From positions 5,766,001-5,830,000 of the forward strand of contig NZ_CP155796.1 of assembly GCF_039729195.1 (NCBI RefSeq): a DNA stretch of 64,000 bases. The letters are read 5' to 3'. Every line of letters starts with the position of its first letter. The first letter of the stretch is position 1. The stretch comes from Mycobacterium sp. DL (GTDB lineage Bacteria; Actinomycetota; Actinomycetes; Mycobacteriales; Mycobacteriaceae). Made by a program: the position numbers and the translations under genes. This document shows, one piece after another, positions 16,994 through 25,399 of this stretch. The notes under the pieces were generated by a model. That model did no database searches, was not told the origin of the DNA, and was given only the letters and a program-made list of their open reading frames with translations.

Positions 16994-17026
16994 CCCGACC
17001 GCCGGGTCCGGATGGAAGCCGGCGAA

Positions 17027-18223
17027 TCACGCCTGCTTTTTCTGATTCTCCCCGACGTCGACGGCACCGAGTGTGAGCTGTCGGTACTGACTGGCGATTT
17101 CGAGTATCCACTCCCTGTCGGAGTAGCTCTCCGGTTGGCGTAACCACGCCAAGCCCGGGAACTCGGCCCGCTCTCCCACAGCGGCGCCGTCGCTACTCTG
17201 GTGAATCCAGCGAGCCAGGGCTGCTGCCTGATCCTCCGGCGCAATGTCCAGTGCGGGCAGGTCGGCAAGGTCTTCCAGGTCGTCGCGATCGCCGGTGTCG
17301 GTCCCGCCGCGTCCCTGCCGTGTGCCCGCGGCGTCGATGCGGTGCAGTGCCCCGTCGGCGGCGGTGGCCTCGAGGAACAGTGCGTCCGAGATCAGCGACA
17401 TCCGTTCGGCCACCCGGAACACCAGCGGCCCCCGCGGGCGGACACCGATCCCCACGTCAGGATGTCGGCGACCGAGTTCGTCGAGTATCGGCTGGATCGT
17501 GCGCAGTTCCCGCCTGGCGCCGAACCAGTCCTCGACGCTGGGCAGCAGGGATCCGGCCGCAACGATCAGCATCGCGCATCCCAGCAGCGTCGCGGCGGCT
17601 CCGATCCCCACACGGTCGCTGGTTCCGGCAGCGCGCAGCAGGACAAACGCCAGCGCCATCACGATCAGGACGATCCCGATCGTGAAGACGAACAGCGCGC
17701 GCCCGCGCCTGCTGCGGTTGGAGTGCCGTAGCCCCGCCCATGCCACCAGGCTCAGGGCCAGCATGACGTACAACAGCGGAAGCAGCCAGGTCAGTGATGC
17801 GCCACCCGAGCCGAGATGGCGCCTGAGGTACTCCTCCGGCGACATCTCGGGTTGTTGACCGTTGGAGAAGAAGATGAACATGCTCGCCACCGCGATCACC
17901 GCGGCGACGCTGTACTGCGCGAGGGCGATCTTCTTGGCCACCGCCGGCGTCCGGATCGACGAGACCGTCGTGATCATCACGCAACTGCCGGCCGCGCAGG
18001 CGATCAGCGCCACCTGACTCAGCCCGATCGAGATGTTGGGCCAGCGCAGCAGGGTGTCGAGCAGCAGCGTCAACGGCTGCCAGTTCAGCGCCGCCACCGC
18101 ACCCAGGCTGCCCAGCGCCAGGATCATCGCGGTGCTCACCAGCGACTGCTTGTTGACCAGCGCCCACCCGATGCGAAGGCCAGTGGCCAAGCCAAGCAGG
18201 CCGGCGATCACCCAGATGATCAA
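17027..18223 (-). CDS. MAB_1171c-like multi-pass membrane protein
   Basis: 398 residues from the TTG at 18223, which overlaps the upstream gene's TGA as TTGA; a GTG at 18211 is the alternative. Seven hydrophobic helices occupy residues 1-235 and a ~160-residue acidic cytoplasmic domain follows. This architecture matches the actinobacterial MAB_1171c family, called putative transporters but not characterised. Coupling to an ImmA/IrrE-like protease suggests joint action in signalling or regulated proteolysis. Confidence 0.65.
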   Translation of the reverse strand: MIIWVIAGLLGLATGLRIGWALVNKQSLVSTAMILALGSLGAVAALNWQPLTLLLDTLLRWPNISIGLSQVALIACAAGSCVMITTVSSIRTPAVAKKIALAQYSVAAVIAVASMFIFFSNGQQPEMSPEEYLRRHLGSGGASLTWLLPLLYVMLALSLVAWAGLRHSNRSRRGRALFVFTIGIVLIVMALAFVLLRAAGTSDRVGIGAAATLLGCAMLIVAAGSLLPSVEDWFGARRELRTIQPILDELGRRHPDVGIGVRPRGPLVFRVAERMSLISDALFLEATAADGALHRIDAAGTRQGRGGTDTGDRDDLEDLADLPALDIAPEDQAAALARWIHQSSDGAAVGERAEFPGLAWLRQPESYSDREWILEIASQYRQLTLGAVDVGENQKKQA

Positions 18224-18711
18224 CCAAACGCCTCTCCGAGTCGCACCTGGACGATCGACGACCGGTCTGAGGGCAGGCGCCCCAGCCGGAAGATGAGCAG
18301 CGCGGCGAAGTCCTCGGCCTCCTGCTCCTGGTCCTCGCCGTTGGGGCCCATGCAGCCGGTGCGCTGATTGAGCATGTAGCCGATCAGCTCGGAGCTGGCC
18401 ACCTCGGTGCTCTCCTTGGCAGCCTGTACGACGGGGATGCCGTCGTGACCGAGCACGAGGTGCCCGAGTTCATGGGCCAGCGTCCGGTCCCACGCGGGGA
18501 GGCCCTGTTGGATCAGGAACACGTCGTGATCCGCATACTGGCGCCACTGACCGCAGACCCCTGGCGGCAGGTCGGCGGTGGTGAGCTCGATCGGCCTGCC
18601 GCGGTTCTCACTGACCGCGTCGACCAGTCGAGGCAACGACACCTCACCCCGTTTCGGGGCCAGGTCGAGCACCTCGCTGACCGCGCGGGTGACGCGGCGG
18701 CTGGCAGGCAT
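18220..18711 (-). CDS. ImmA/IrrE-like metallopeptidase
   Basis: 163 residues. The zinc site is LAHELGHLVLGHDG (HExxH), followed by a downstream Glu-rich helix (EDQEQEAEDFAALLIF) typical of IrrE/ImmA proteins, which cleave XRE-family repressors. GGGGGAG ribosome site 4 nt before the ATG at 18711. No XRE gene lies in its own operon; the only neighbour with such a domain is espR, which converges on this operon. The stop overlaps the start of the membrane protein gene. Confidence 0.82.
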   Translation of the reverse strand: MPASRRVTRAVSEVLDLAPKRGEVSLPRLVDAVSENRGRPIELTTADLPPGVCGQWRQYADHDVFLIQQGLPAWDRTLAHELGHLVLGHDGIPVVQAAKESTEVASSELIGYMLNQRTGCMGPNGEDQEQEAEDFAALLIFRLGRLPSDRSSIVQVRLGEAFG

Positions 18712-18773
18712 GTCTCCCCCTCTCGATGATCTCCACTATCCGCTGCCCGCCGTCGCGAGGCGAGCGATTCCCG

Positions 18774-19763
18774 CTAGTTCATGTACCGCCCGACACCGCT
18801 GTGGCGGACCGCATGGCCTGCTTTGGCCTGGCGGTACCCTACAAAGCCCCCCGCTCCGGTGAGTACCAGAATCCCGAGCAGACCCGGCACCGCGAGCACG
18901 GCGATCTGCGCCATTCCGGCGGACCTCAAATACTCGCCGTATCCGACGCGGAAGGACGACGCGGGCAGCGTGGCAGGGCCGCCCGCGGTCGCCGGGAGCG
19001 GCTCACGGACTCTGGGCGGTTCCGCAGGACCCTGGCGCGGCGCCGCCGGCAACGACGATCCGGCGCCGCTGCCGGTCGGACCGGCCGCGAGACCGGCCGG
19101 CCCGGGACCCAGAACAGTCGGGGCGACAACAAGAACGGGCACGCTGATCGGAGCGCCGGAGAGCCCGGTTCCGGCCACCCCGACGCCGGGCACCGTATCC
19201 ACGATCTCGGGCTCGATGGGCTCCCCCACCGGAGGAGGGATCTCCGGTGGAATGCCGATCGGCGGAAACGGCAGCCCCACCGGAGGCCGTCCCGGATAAC
19301 CGCCGCCGTCGCCACCCGACTGCGGCGGGTCGGTGTCCGGTTGCGGCCACGGCCATGGCCAGCAGTCGTCTTCGCCGTCGTCACAGCACGGCGGAGGTGG
19401 TTCCTTGTCCCCGTCTTCATCCCGCGGGGGAACCCCGGGTTCGTCCTCGGCTTTCGGATCGACCGTCCCGTCGTCCTCGCGGACTGCGGGTTCGGCTTCG
19501 TCGCCGGACCCCTCCTTTTCGTCGCCGGACCCCGGTTCGTCGCGCTTGTCGCCCTCGCGTTCGCCCCTGGAAGGATCCCCGTCCGATTCCCTCGAGTCGG
19601 GGCGACCATCCGCCGATGGCGCGGCGTCGGTCTGGCGATCTGAGGTGTCACCGCTGGTGGGCTGTCCCGTGTCGGCGACCGCAACGGCGCTGCCCACACC
19701 GCCGAACAGCAATCCCGAGGCCGCAACGCAGGCCGCTGCGGCAACACGCGCACGCGAACCCAC
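18774..19763 (-). CDS. Predicted cell-surface anchored low-complexity protein
   Basis: 329 residues. A signal peptide (residues 1-30, ending SAVAVADT) precedes ~90 residues rich in Asp, Glu, Gly and Ser, a Cys-Cys/Trp-Pro patch (PPPPCCDDGEDDCWPWPWPQP), a Pro/Gly-rich spacer, one C-terminal membrane helix (residues ~287-310) and a basic tail. This is the plan of a wall-spanning, membrane-anchored surface protein, though no LPxTG is present. The GTG at 19763 is preceded by GGTGG. The function is unknown. Confidence 0.75.
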   Translation of the reverse strand: MGSRARVAAAACVAASGLLFGGVGSAVAVADTGQPTSGDTSDRQTDAAPSADGRPDSRESDGDPSRGEREGDKRDEPGSGDEKEGSGDEAEPAVREDDGTVDPKAEDEPGVPPRDEDGDKEPPPPCCDDGEDDCWPWPWPQPDTDPPQSGGDGGGYPGRPPVGLPFPPIGIPPEIPPPVGEPIEPEIVDTVPGVGVAGTGLSGAPISVPVLVVAPTVLGPGPAGLAAGPTGSGAGSSLPAAPRQGPAEPPRVREPLPATAGGPATLPASSFRVGYGEYLRSAGMAQIAVLAVPGLLGILVLTGAGGFVGYRQAKAGHAVRHSGVGRYMN

Positions 19764-19978
19764 GTCGCCACCTGCCCTTCGACGTACCTGGTGCCGTCCG
19801 ACCCCCGATGCTGGGTCGATTCTCGCACAATCGCGCGCTGCGGTTTGCTGAGAAGCCCAAACGCCTTGGTTGCCGGGCCGCAGCCACCCCGGTCGGCGCC
19901 GAACGCTAGGGTTTGGTCAGCGCCACCGCTGAATACCCGGCGGGATGTGTCGACGAAAGATCTTGGGAGGCCGCAGGG

Positions 19979-20635
19979 ATGAGTCTGTTCAAACGACGTA
20001 AATCCCGCGCTACCCGCCGGGCCGAGGCCCGCGCGATCAAGGCGAAGGCCAAGCTCGAAGCCAGGCTGTCGGCCAAGAACGAGGTCCGTCGGTTCAAGTC
20101 CGAGCAGAAAGCCCAGACACGGGCGCTGCGGGCCCAGCTCAACGCGCAGCGCGACAGTGACCGGGCGGCGCTCAAAGTTGCTGAAACACAGTTGAAGGCC
20201 GCCCGCGAGGGCAAGTTGTTCTCGCCCACGAAGGTTCGCAGGGCACTCACCGTGTCGCGTTTGCTGGCGCCGGTGGTGGTGCCCCTGGTCTACCGCGCGT
20301 CCATTGCCGCTCGCGGGCTGATCGACGAGCGTCGGGCTGACAAGCTGGGCGTGCCGCTGAGCCAGCTCGGGCAGTTCTCCGGACACGGTGCCCAGTTCTC
20401 GGCGCGGATCGCGGGGGCCGAACAGTCGCTGCGTCAGTTGTCCGAGAAGAAGCCCAAGGACCCGGAGACCAAGCAGTTCACCGCCGCCATGACCGAACGG
20501 CTCAGCGACCTGGCAGCCGCGGTCACTGCGGCGGAGAACATGCCCACCGCACGCCGGAAAGCCGCCCACGCCGCCATCGCCGAGCAACTCGACGGCATCG
20601 ACGCCGACCTGCTGGCGCGCCTGGGCGTGGTCTGA
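19979..20635 (+). CDS. DUF6474 family protein (Rv3850-like)
   Basis: 218 residues, the length of Rv3850, which follows espR directly in M. tuberculosis. The N-terminal ~90 residues are Lys/Arg/Ala-rich and predicted coiled coil; residues ~90-115 include a hydrophobic stretch (LLAPVVVPLVYRASIAARG) that may touch the membrane. The ATG at 19979 was chosen over upstream GTGs because MSLFKRRK fits the basic start. The function is unknown. Confidence 0.78.
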   Translation: MSLFKRRKSRATRRAEARAIKAKAKLEARLSAKNEVRRFKSEQKAQTRALRAQLNAQRDSDRAALKVAETQLKAAREGKLFSPTKVRRALTVSRLLAPVVVPLVYRASIAARGLIDERRADKLGVPLSQLGQFSGHGAQFSARIAGAEQSLRQLSEKKPKDPETKQFTAAMTERLSDLAAAVTAAENMPTARRKAAHAAIAEQLDGIDADLLARLGVV

Positions 20636-20646
20636 CACCCGACCCG

Positions 20647-21216
20647 ATGAGAGCACTGCAGCGAACCGTCCCCGCCATGGTCCTTGTCCTCGTCGGCGCC
20701 GCGCTCACCGTCGGTCTCCTCGCCGGGGCACTGACGCAGGCCGGACCGGCGTGGGCACACGCCACCCGGATCGCCGCCGACCCCGCCGAGAACACCGAGT
20801 TGACCGAACAGCCGGCCCGCGTGAGCGCAACCTTCAACGAGCCGATGCAGGCCCAGTTCGCGGCGATGACGGTGATCGGACCCGACGGCGATCAGTGGAC
20901 CGACGGTGAACCCGAGGTCGACGGCGCGGTGATCAGCGTCGGCGTGCGCCCCGGCGGTCCCTCCGGCGACTACACCGTGAACTACCGGGCAACCTCCGCC
21001 GATGGACACGTCGTCACCGGCTCGTGGTCGTACCGCCTGATCGCGTCCGCACCCGGCACCGTGGAGCCGCCGACGACGTCCGCGTCGCCGGTGGCCACCC
21101 CCGAACCTCCGACAGCGGCCGGCGACGACGGCGGCATCCCGGTCTGGCCGATCGCCGCCGCGGCGTCGGCGATCGTGGCGGCCGGCGCGATATTGGCGGT
21201 CCGGCGCAGGTCGTGA
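20647..21216 (+). CDS. copC: CopC-like copper-binding protein
   Basis: 189 residues. A signal peptide ends at PAWA, leaving mature His1 (HATRI...), the copper-binding N-terminus of CopC proteins. The beta-sandwich keeps the SADGHVVTGSWSY motif with a further His ligand. A C-terminal helix (IPVWPIAAAASAIVAAGAIL) with RRRS tail anchors it outside the membrane. The downstream copD start overlaps as GTGA. It would bind or deliver copper in the periplasmic space. Confidence 0.9.
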   Translation: MRALQRTVPAMVLVLVGAALTVGLLAGALTQAGPAWAHATRIAADPAENTELTEQPARVSATFNEPMQAQFAAMTVIGPDGDQWTDGEPEVDGAVISVGVRPGGPSGDYTVNYRATSADGHVVTGSWSYRLIASAPGTVEPPTTSASPVATPEPPTAAGDDGGIPVWPIAAAASAIVAAGAILAVRRRS

Positions 21217-22136
21217 CGCACTATCGCGCGGTGGCGGGCGCTGTCCTTGTCACCGTCGCGGCATGTGCGATGGCCTGGGCACTGGCGTATCCCGACACTT
21301 CTCTGGCTCCCGCGATGGCCAGGGCGGTCGCCGACGGGGCGGCGGTCGTCACCCTGGGCCTGGCCGTTCTGCCGGCCCTGGACACCGGACGGCACCGCGA
21401 CGAGTTCGCGCAGCGCACCACCTCACCGCTGGTGGCCGCATCGGCCGCGTGGGTGATCGCCGAGTTCGTCCGGCTCGTCCTCGCAGCGGCCGAGGCGGCG
21501 GGGACGGGTCCCACCGGCCTCGGGCTGAGGACCGCCGCAGACTTCACCCTGTACACCGCTCCGGGGCGCGCGGGTCTGGTCACGGTGACCGGCGCCGCAG
21601 CGGTGCTCCTGATCGCCGCGATCGCCCCGCGCTCAGGCCCGTCGCGCGCCGTCGCCGCCGGCGTGGCTGCGGTCGGCATTCTCGGGCACCCGCTGACCGG
21701 GCATCTGTCGGCGAGCCCGTGGGGAGGGACCGCGATCGCGGTCCACGCCCTCGCCGCGGCGCTGTGGTGCGGCGTTCTCGCCGGTCTGGTCCTCACCGTC
21801 GAGCACCGCGGTCAATGGGCCCGGGTACTGCCCCGCTTCTCTGGGCTGTCGCTGTGGTGCGTCGCGGTGCTGCTGGCGGCAGGCGTCGTCGGCGCAGCAG
21901 TGGTGATCAGCTCACCCACCGATCTGTACACCACCGGGTACGGCAGGGTGCTGACCGCCAAGATCGTGCTGACCGCAGTGCTGATGGCCTTGGCATGGCG
22001 TAATCGGGCGCACTGGCTGCCCGCCGCGCGAGCGCACCGTGCCACGGCCGTCATCTCACGCTCACGCGCATACACCGAACTGGCGCTGATGGCCGTGACA
22101 TTGGCTGCGGCCGCCGCCCTCGCGGTCACCGGATGA
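21213..22136 (+). CDS. copD: CopD family membrane protein
   Basis: 307 residues with about eight membrane helices. It matches the CopD domain (GHPLTGHLSASPWGG, VHALAAALWCGVLAGL, GYGRVLTAKIVLTAVLMALAW) and has His residues inside helices suited to copper passage. It starts with GTG overlapping the copC stop. Together they form a split form of the YcnJ/PcoCD copper-uptake type, in the place of Rv3851 in M. tuberculosis. Confidence 0.88.
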   Translation: MTHYRAVAGAVLVTVAACAMAWALAYPDTSLAPAMARAVADGAAVVTLGLAVLPALDTGRHRDEFAQRTTSPLVAASAAWVIAEFVRLVLAAAEAAGTGPTGLGLRTAADFTLYTAPGRAGLVTVTGAAAVLLIAAIAPRSGPSRAVAAGVAAVGILGHPLTGHLSASPWGGTAIAVHALAAALWCGVLAGLVLTVEHRGQWARVLPRFSGLSLWCVAVLLAAGVVGAAVVISSPTDLYTTGYGRVLTAKIVLTAVLMALAWRNRAHWLPAARAHRATAVISRSRAYTELALMAVTLAAAAALAVTG

Positions 22137-22214
22137 CGCCAGAATCGACGTGAGTTCGCCCCCTGGCATGATGGGGACACTGCCGGGTGCAGACCACGCA
22201 AAAGGAGCAGTTAC

Positions 22215-22670
22215 ATGGCAGACCAGCCGGATCGGCCCGACGAGAGTCCCGATGCCGCCACCCCTGCGCGCGAACCGTCGGCGCCGCCGGTGAACGAGGC
22301 GCCGGCCGCGAAGAAGGCCGTGCCCGCCAAGAAGGCGAGCGCTGCGAAGAAGGCTCCCGCGAAGAAAGCTGCTGCCAAGAAGGCTCCGGCGAAGAAAGCT
22401 GTACCCGCCAAGAAGGCCCCGGCACCTGCGCCACAGGCGTCTCCCACGCCACTCGCGAAGACGAACGGCGACCTGGCCTCGGCCGCCAAAGAGGCAGCAG
22501 CACAAGCCAAAGCAGCCGTCGCCACCGCCACCGACACAGTCGCCGGCGCGCCCCCGGCCCAGCGGGACGAACACGACTCGTCGCGTCTTCCCGTCGCCGC
22601 GGCGCTGATCGCCGGGCTGTTGACGATCGTCGCGGTGCTCTACGTCGCCCGACGCAGCAGTGGCGAGTAG
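22215..22670 (+). CDS. hns: Histone-like nucleoid protein Hns (Rv3852-like)
   Basis: 151 residues. An acidic Pro-rich start is followed by nine or so AKKA/PAKKA repeats (residues ~30-72), the histone-H1-like DNA-binding tail, and a C-terminal membrane helix ([20 protein letters not shown]). The combination places DNA binding at the membrane. AAAGGAG lies 5 nt upstream of the ATG. It is 8 nt from rraA and probably co-transcribed. Confidence 0.9.
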   Translation: MADQPDRPDESPDAATPAREPSAPPVNEAPAAKKAVPAKKASAAKKAPAKKAAAKKAPAKKAVPAKKAPAPAPQASPTPLAKTNGDLASAAKEAAAQAKAAVATATDTVAGAPPAQRDEHDSSRLPVAAALIAGLLTIVAVLYVARRSSGE

Positions 22671-22677
22671 ACAATTC

Positions 22678-23163
22678 ATGACTGTTAACCCCCGCCCCAC
22701 CGCCGACCTCGTCGACGAGATCGGTTCCGACGTCCGCAGCTGCGATCTGCAGCTCGGTCAGTACGGCGGCCGCGCCCAGTTCGCCGGGCCGATCACCACC
22801 GTGCGGTGCTTCGAGGACAACGCCCTGCTCAAGTCGGTGCTCTCCGAACCGGGCGACGGCGGTGTGCTGGTGATCGACGGGGCCGGATCGGTGCACTCCG
22901 CGCTGGTCGGTGACCTGATCGCCGAGTTGGCCCGGTCCAACGGGTGGTCGGGCCTAATCATCAACGGCGCGGTGCGGGATGCGGCGGTGCTCCGGACGCT
23001 CGACATCGGCATCAAGGCGCTGGGCACCAACCCGCGTAAGAGCTCCAAGACCGGCGAGGGCGTGCGTGACGGCGCCGTCGAGTTCGGGGGCGTGGTGTTC
23101 GTACCCGGGCACATCGCGCACAGCGACGACGACGGCATCGTCGTCGTCGCTGCCCCGGGCTGA
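22678..23163 (+). CDS. rraA: Ribonuclease E activity regulator RraA (Rv3853-like)
   Basis: 161 residues, trimeric RraA fold. The start [16 protein letters not shown], the [21 protein letters not shown] block and [12 protein letters not shown] are diagnostic. It was once called menG, which is incorrect for this family; members inhibit RNase E or act as aldolases on oxaloacetate-like substrates. The class II aldolase residues GxLxA...R/D are present. The ATG at 22678 gives the standard N-terminus. Confidence 0.92.
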   Translation: MTVNPRPTADLVDEIGSDVRSCDLQLGQYGGRAQFAGPITTVRCFEDNALLKSVLSEPGDGGVLVIDGAGSVHSALVGDLIAELARSNGWSGLIINGAVRDAAVLRTLDIGIKALGTNPRKSSKTGEGVRDGAVEFGGVVFVPGHIAHSDDDGIVVVAAPG

Positions 23164-23170
23164 CTACCGG

Positions 23171-24646
23171 CTACGCGGATGTCGTCGCAGGCACCCGGTT
23201 CCGGGAGAAGGCCAACGCGTCGTCGTCCACCTTCCCGCGCCGGATGGACTGCAGGTCGATCAGGTAGTTCTGCTTGAGCCGCCACGGTGCACGCGAACCC
23301 TGCTTCGGCAGGTAATCCAGCGCCCGCAACACATAGCCGGGCGTGAAGTCCATCAGCGGGCGCTCGTCCACACTGTTGCCCGGATGGCGCGGCTCGACGG
23401 TGTCGTAGTCGTTGGCGTCCATGTGGTTGATGACGCGGCAGAAGAACTCCGAGACCAGGTCTGCCTTCAGGGTCCACGACGCATTGGTGTACCCGATGGT
23501 GAAGGCCATGTTGGGCATCTCGGTCAGCATCATGCCCTTGTAGGCCATCGTGTCGTTGAGTTCGATCTCCTTGCCGTTGCGGGTGATCTGCGCCCCGCCG
23601 AACAGCTGGAGGTTCAAACCCGTTGCCGTGACGATGATGTCGGCTTCGAGTTCCTGACCGGACGACAGCTTGATGCCCGCAGCGGTGAACCGCTCGATCG
23701 TATCGGTGACCACGTCGGCCTTGCCCGAGCGGATCGTCTTGAACAGGTCGCCGTTGGGCGCGAGGCACAGCCGCTCGTCCCACGGGTTGTAACTGGGTCC
23801 GAAGTGCTTGGCGACGTCATAACCCTCAGGCAGGCGGCGCTGCGCCATCGTCATCAACGTCTTGCGCATGAATTTCGGGAAACGGCGGGCGAGCTGGTAC
23901 TGCGCCGACTGGAAAACGATGCTCTTCCAACGGTTCACGACGTAGGCCGGTTTGGTGGGCAGTGTCTTGTTCATCCGGACGGTGAACGGGTCCACGTCGG
24001 GCAGCGCGCCGACGTAGGTCGGCGACCGCTGCAGCATCGTCACGTGGCCGGCCCCTGAATTGGCAAGTGCCGGAATGAGAGTGATGGCGGTGGCACCACT
24101 GCCGATGACGACGATGCGCTTGCCCGTGTAGTCGAGATCCTCGGGCCAGTGCTGCGGGTGGATGATGGTGCCGGCGAAGTCCTCGGATCCCGCGAACTCG
24201 GGCGAGAAGCCCTGGTCGTAGTTGTAGTAGCCGCTGCACGCCATCAGGTACCGGGCAGAGATCTCGATCTGCTCGCCGTCGCGATCCACGTGCACCGTCC
24301 AGCGACTGTCCTCGTCGGACCAGTCGGCGGACTTGACGTTCTGGCCGTAACGGATGTGCTTGTCGATGCCGGACTCGGCGACGGTCTCCTGGAGGTAGGC
24401 CATGATGTCCGGCCCATCGGCGATCGCCTTGTCCGAAGTCCACGGCTTGAACCGGAAGCCGAGGGTGAACATGTCGGAGTCCGAACGGATGCCCGGGTAC
24501 TTGAACAGGTCCCAGGTGCCGCCGAGATTGTCCCGGCGTTCCAGGATCACATAGCTCTTGCCCGGACAGCGGTCCTGCAGATGCCAAGCGGCGCTGATGC
24601 CGGAGATGCCGGCTCCCACGATCACTACGTCGACAAATTCGGTCAT
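23171..24646 (-). CDS. ethA: FAD-containing Baeyer-Villiger monooxygenase EthA
   Basis: 491 residues (Rv3854c is 489). Rossmann motif VIVGAGISGISAAW at the N-terminus for FAD, the BVMO fingerprint FAGTIIHPQHWP at residues ~155-166, and a second nucleotide motif VIGSGATAITLIP for NADPH. In mycobacteria it activates thioamide drugs such as ethionamide; its native substrates are ketones. It is divergent from ethR and converges on rraA. Confidence 0.95.
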   Translation of the reverse strand: MTEFVDVVIVGAGISGISAAWHLQDRCPGKSYVILERRDNLGGTWDLFKYPGIRSDSDMFTLGFRFKPWTSDKAIADGPDIMAYLQETVAESGIDKHIRYGQNVKSADWSDEDSRWTVHVDRDGEQIEISARYLMACSGYYNYDQGFSPEFAGSEDFAGTIIHPQHWPEDLDYTGKRIVVIGSGATAITLIPALANSGAGHVTMLQRSPTYVGALPDVDPFTVRMNKTLPTKPAYVVNRWKSIVFQSAQYQLARRFPKFMRKTLMTMAQRRLPEGYDVAKHFGPSYNPWDERLCLAPNGDLFKTIRSGKADVVTDTIERFTAAGIKLSSGQELEADIIVTATGLNLQLFGGAQITRNGKEIELNDTMAYKGMMLTEMPNMAFTIGYTNASWTLKADLVSEFFCRVINHMDANDYDTVEPRHPGNSVDERPLMDFTPGYVLRALDYLPKQGSRAPWRLKQNYLIDLQSIRRGKVDDDALAFSRNRVPATTSA

Positions 24647-24688
24647 GACGTCAAGTTATCAACGCGGTGTCGAATAAGTCAACAGTCT

Positions 24689-24703
24689 GTCGAGAAACTC
24701 GAC
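24689..24703. promoter_or_regulatory. EthR operator element
   Basis: GTCGAG-AAA-CTCGAC is a perfect inverted repeat in the 76-nt space between ethA and ethR, with another GTCGA at 24669-24673. EthR of M. tuberculosis binds cooperatively to repeated TCGA-containing half-sites in the same position. Confidence 0.65.
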
Positions 24704-24722
24704 GTGATGTAAAGTCGCGGAC

Positions 24723-25367
24723 GTGACGACTGCCAGCCAAGCCCGCCCCGGCCGGGGCCGACGCGCCGCGCGCCCATCCGGGGACGATCGCGAGCTGGCC
24801 ATCCTGGAGACCGCCGAGCGGCTCCTCGAAGGCCGATCGCTGGCCGAGATCTCGGTCGACGATCTGGCCCGGGGGGCCGGCATCTCGCGCCCGACGTTCT
24901 ACTTCTACTTCTCCTCCAAAGATGCCGTCCTGCTCACGCTTCTCGAGCGGGTGATCGGCGAGGCCGACGCCGCCCTGCAGCGGTTGATCGCGAATCGACC
25001 CGCGGACCGCCGCGCGATCTGGCGTGACGGCATCAACGCATTCGTCCGGACCTTCGGCGCACACCGGGCGGTCTGCGCGGCCACGGTCGCGCTCAAGTCC
25101 ACCCACTCCGAGGCCCGTGACCTGTGGGCGACGTCGATGCAACGCTGGATCGATCACATCGCCGCGGTCATCGAGGCCGAACGGGCGGCCGGTGCGGCGC
25201 CGGTGACGCTGCCCGCCCTCGAGTTGTCCACCGCGCTGAACCTGATGAACGAATCGGTGATGACGGCGTCGTTCGCCGGCCACCAGCCCGCCCTCGCCGA
25301 CGACAGAGTCCTCGACAACCTCGTCCACATCTGGACCACGAGCATCTACGGCGCCGGGACAGCCTGA
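24723..25367 (+). CDS. ethR: TetR-family repressor EthR
   Basis: 214 residues. HTH at residues ~45-64 (DLARGAGISRPTFYFYF, then SSKDAVL), the characteristic EthR recognition helix. The C-terminal ligand pocket is rich in aromatic and hydrophobic residues (WRDGINAFVRTF, LNLMNESV). It represses ethA from the shared intergenic region. The GTG start at 24723 lacks a ribosome site, suggesting a leaderless message. Confidence 0.95.
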   Translation: MTTASQARPGRGRRAARPSGDDRELAILETAERLLEGRSLAEISVDDLARGAGISRPTFYFYFSSKDAVLLTLLERVIGEADAALQRLIANRPADRRAIWRDGINAFVRTFGAHRAVCAATVALKSTHSEARDLWATSMQRWIDHIAAVIEAERAAGAAPVTLPALELSTALNLMNESVMTASFAGHQPALADDRVLDNLVHIWTTSIYGAGTA

Positions 25368-25383
25368 CCTGTCGGCAGTGGAT

Positions 25384-25399
25384 GCGAACATATGTTCGT
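25384..25399. promoter_or_regulatory. LexA (SOS) box overlapping the dinB start
   Basis: GCGAACATATGTTCGT contains the complete CGAAC-N4-GTTCG core of the mycobacterial SOS box (TCGAAC-N4-GTTCGA), deviating only at the outermost bases. The ATG at 25392 lies within it. LexA bound here would block initiation directly. Confidence 0.75.

Noticed and set aside
18926..20656. 576-codon minus-strand frame across the Rv3850-like gene
   Set aside because: It reads through the opposite strand of a length-conserved gene and into the out-of-frame part of the surface protein.
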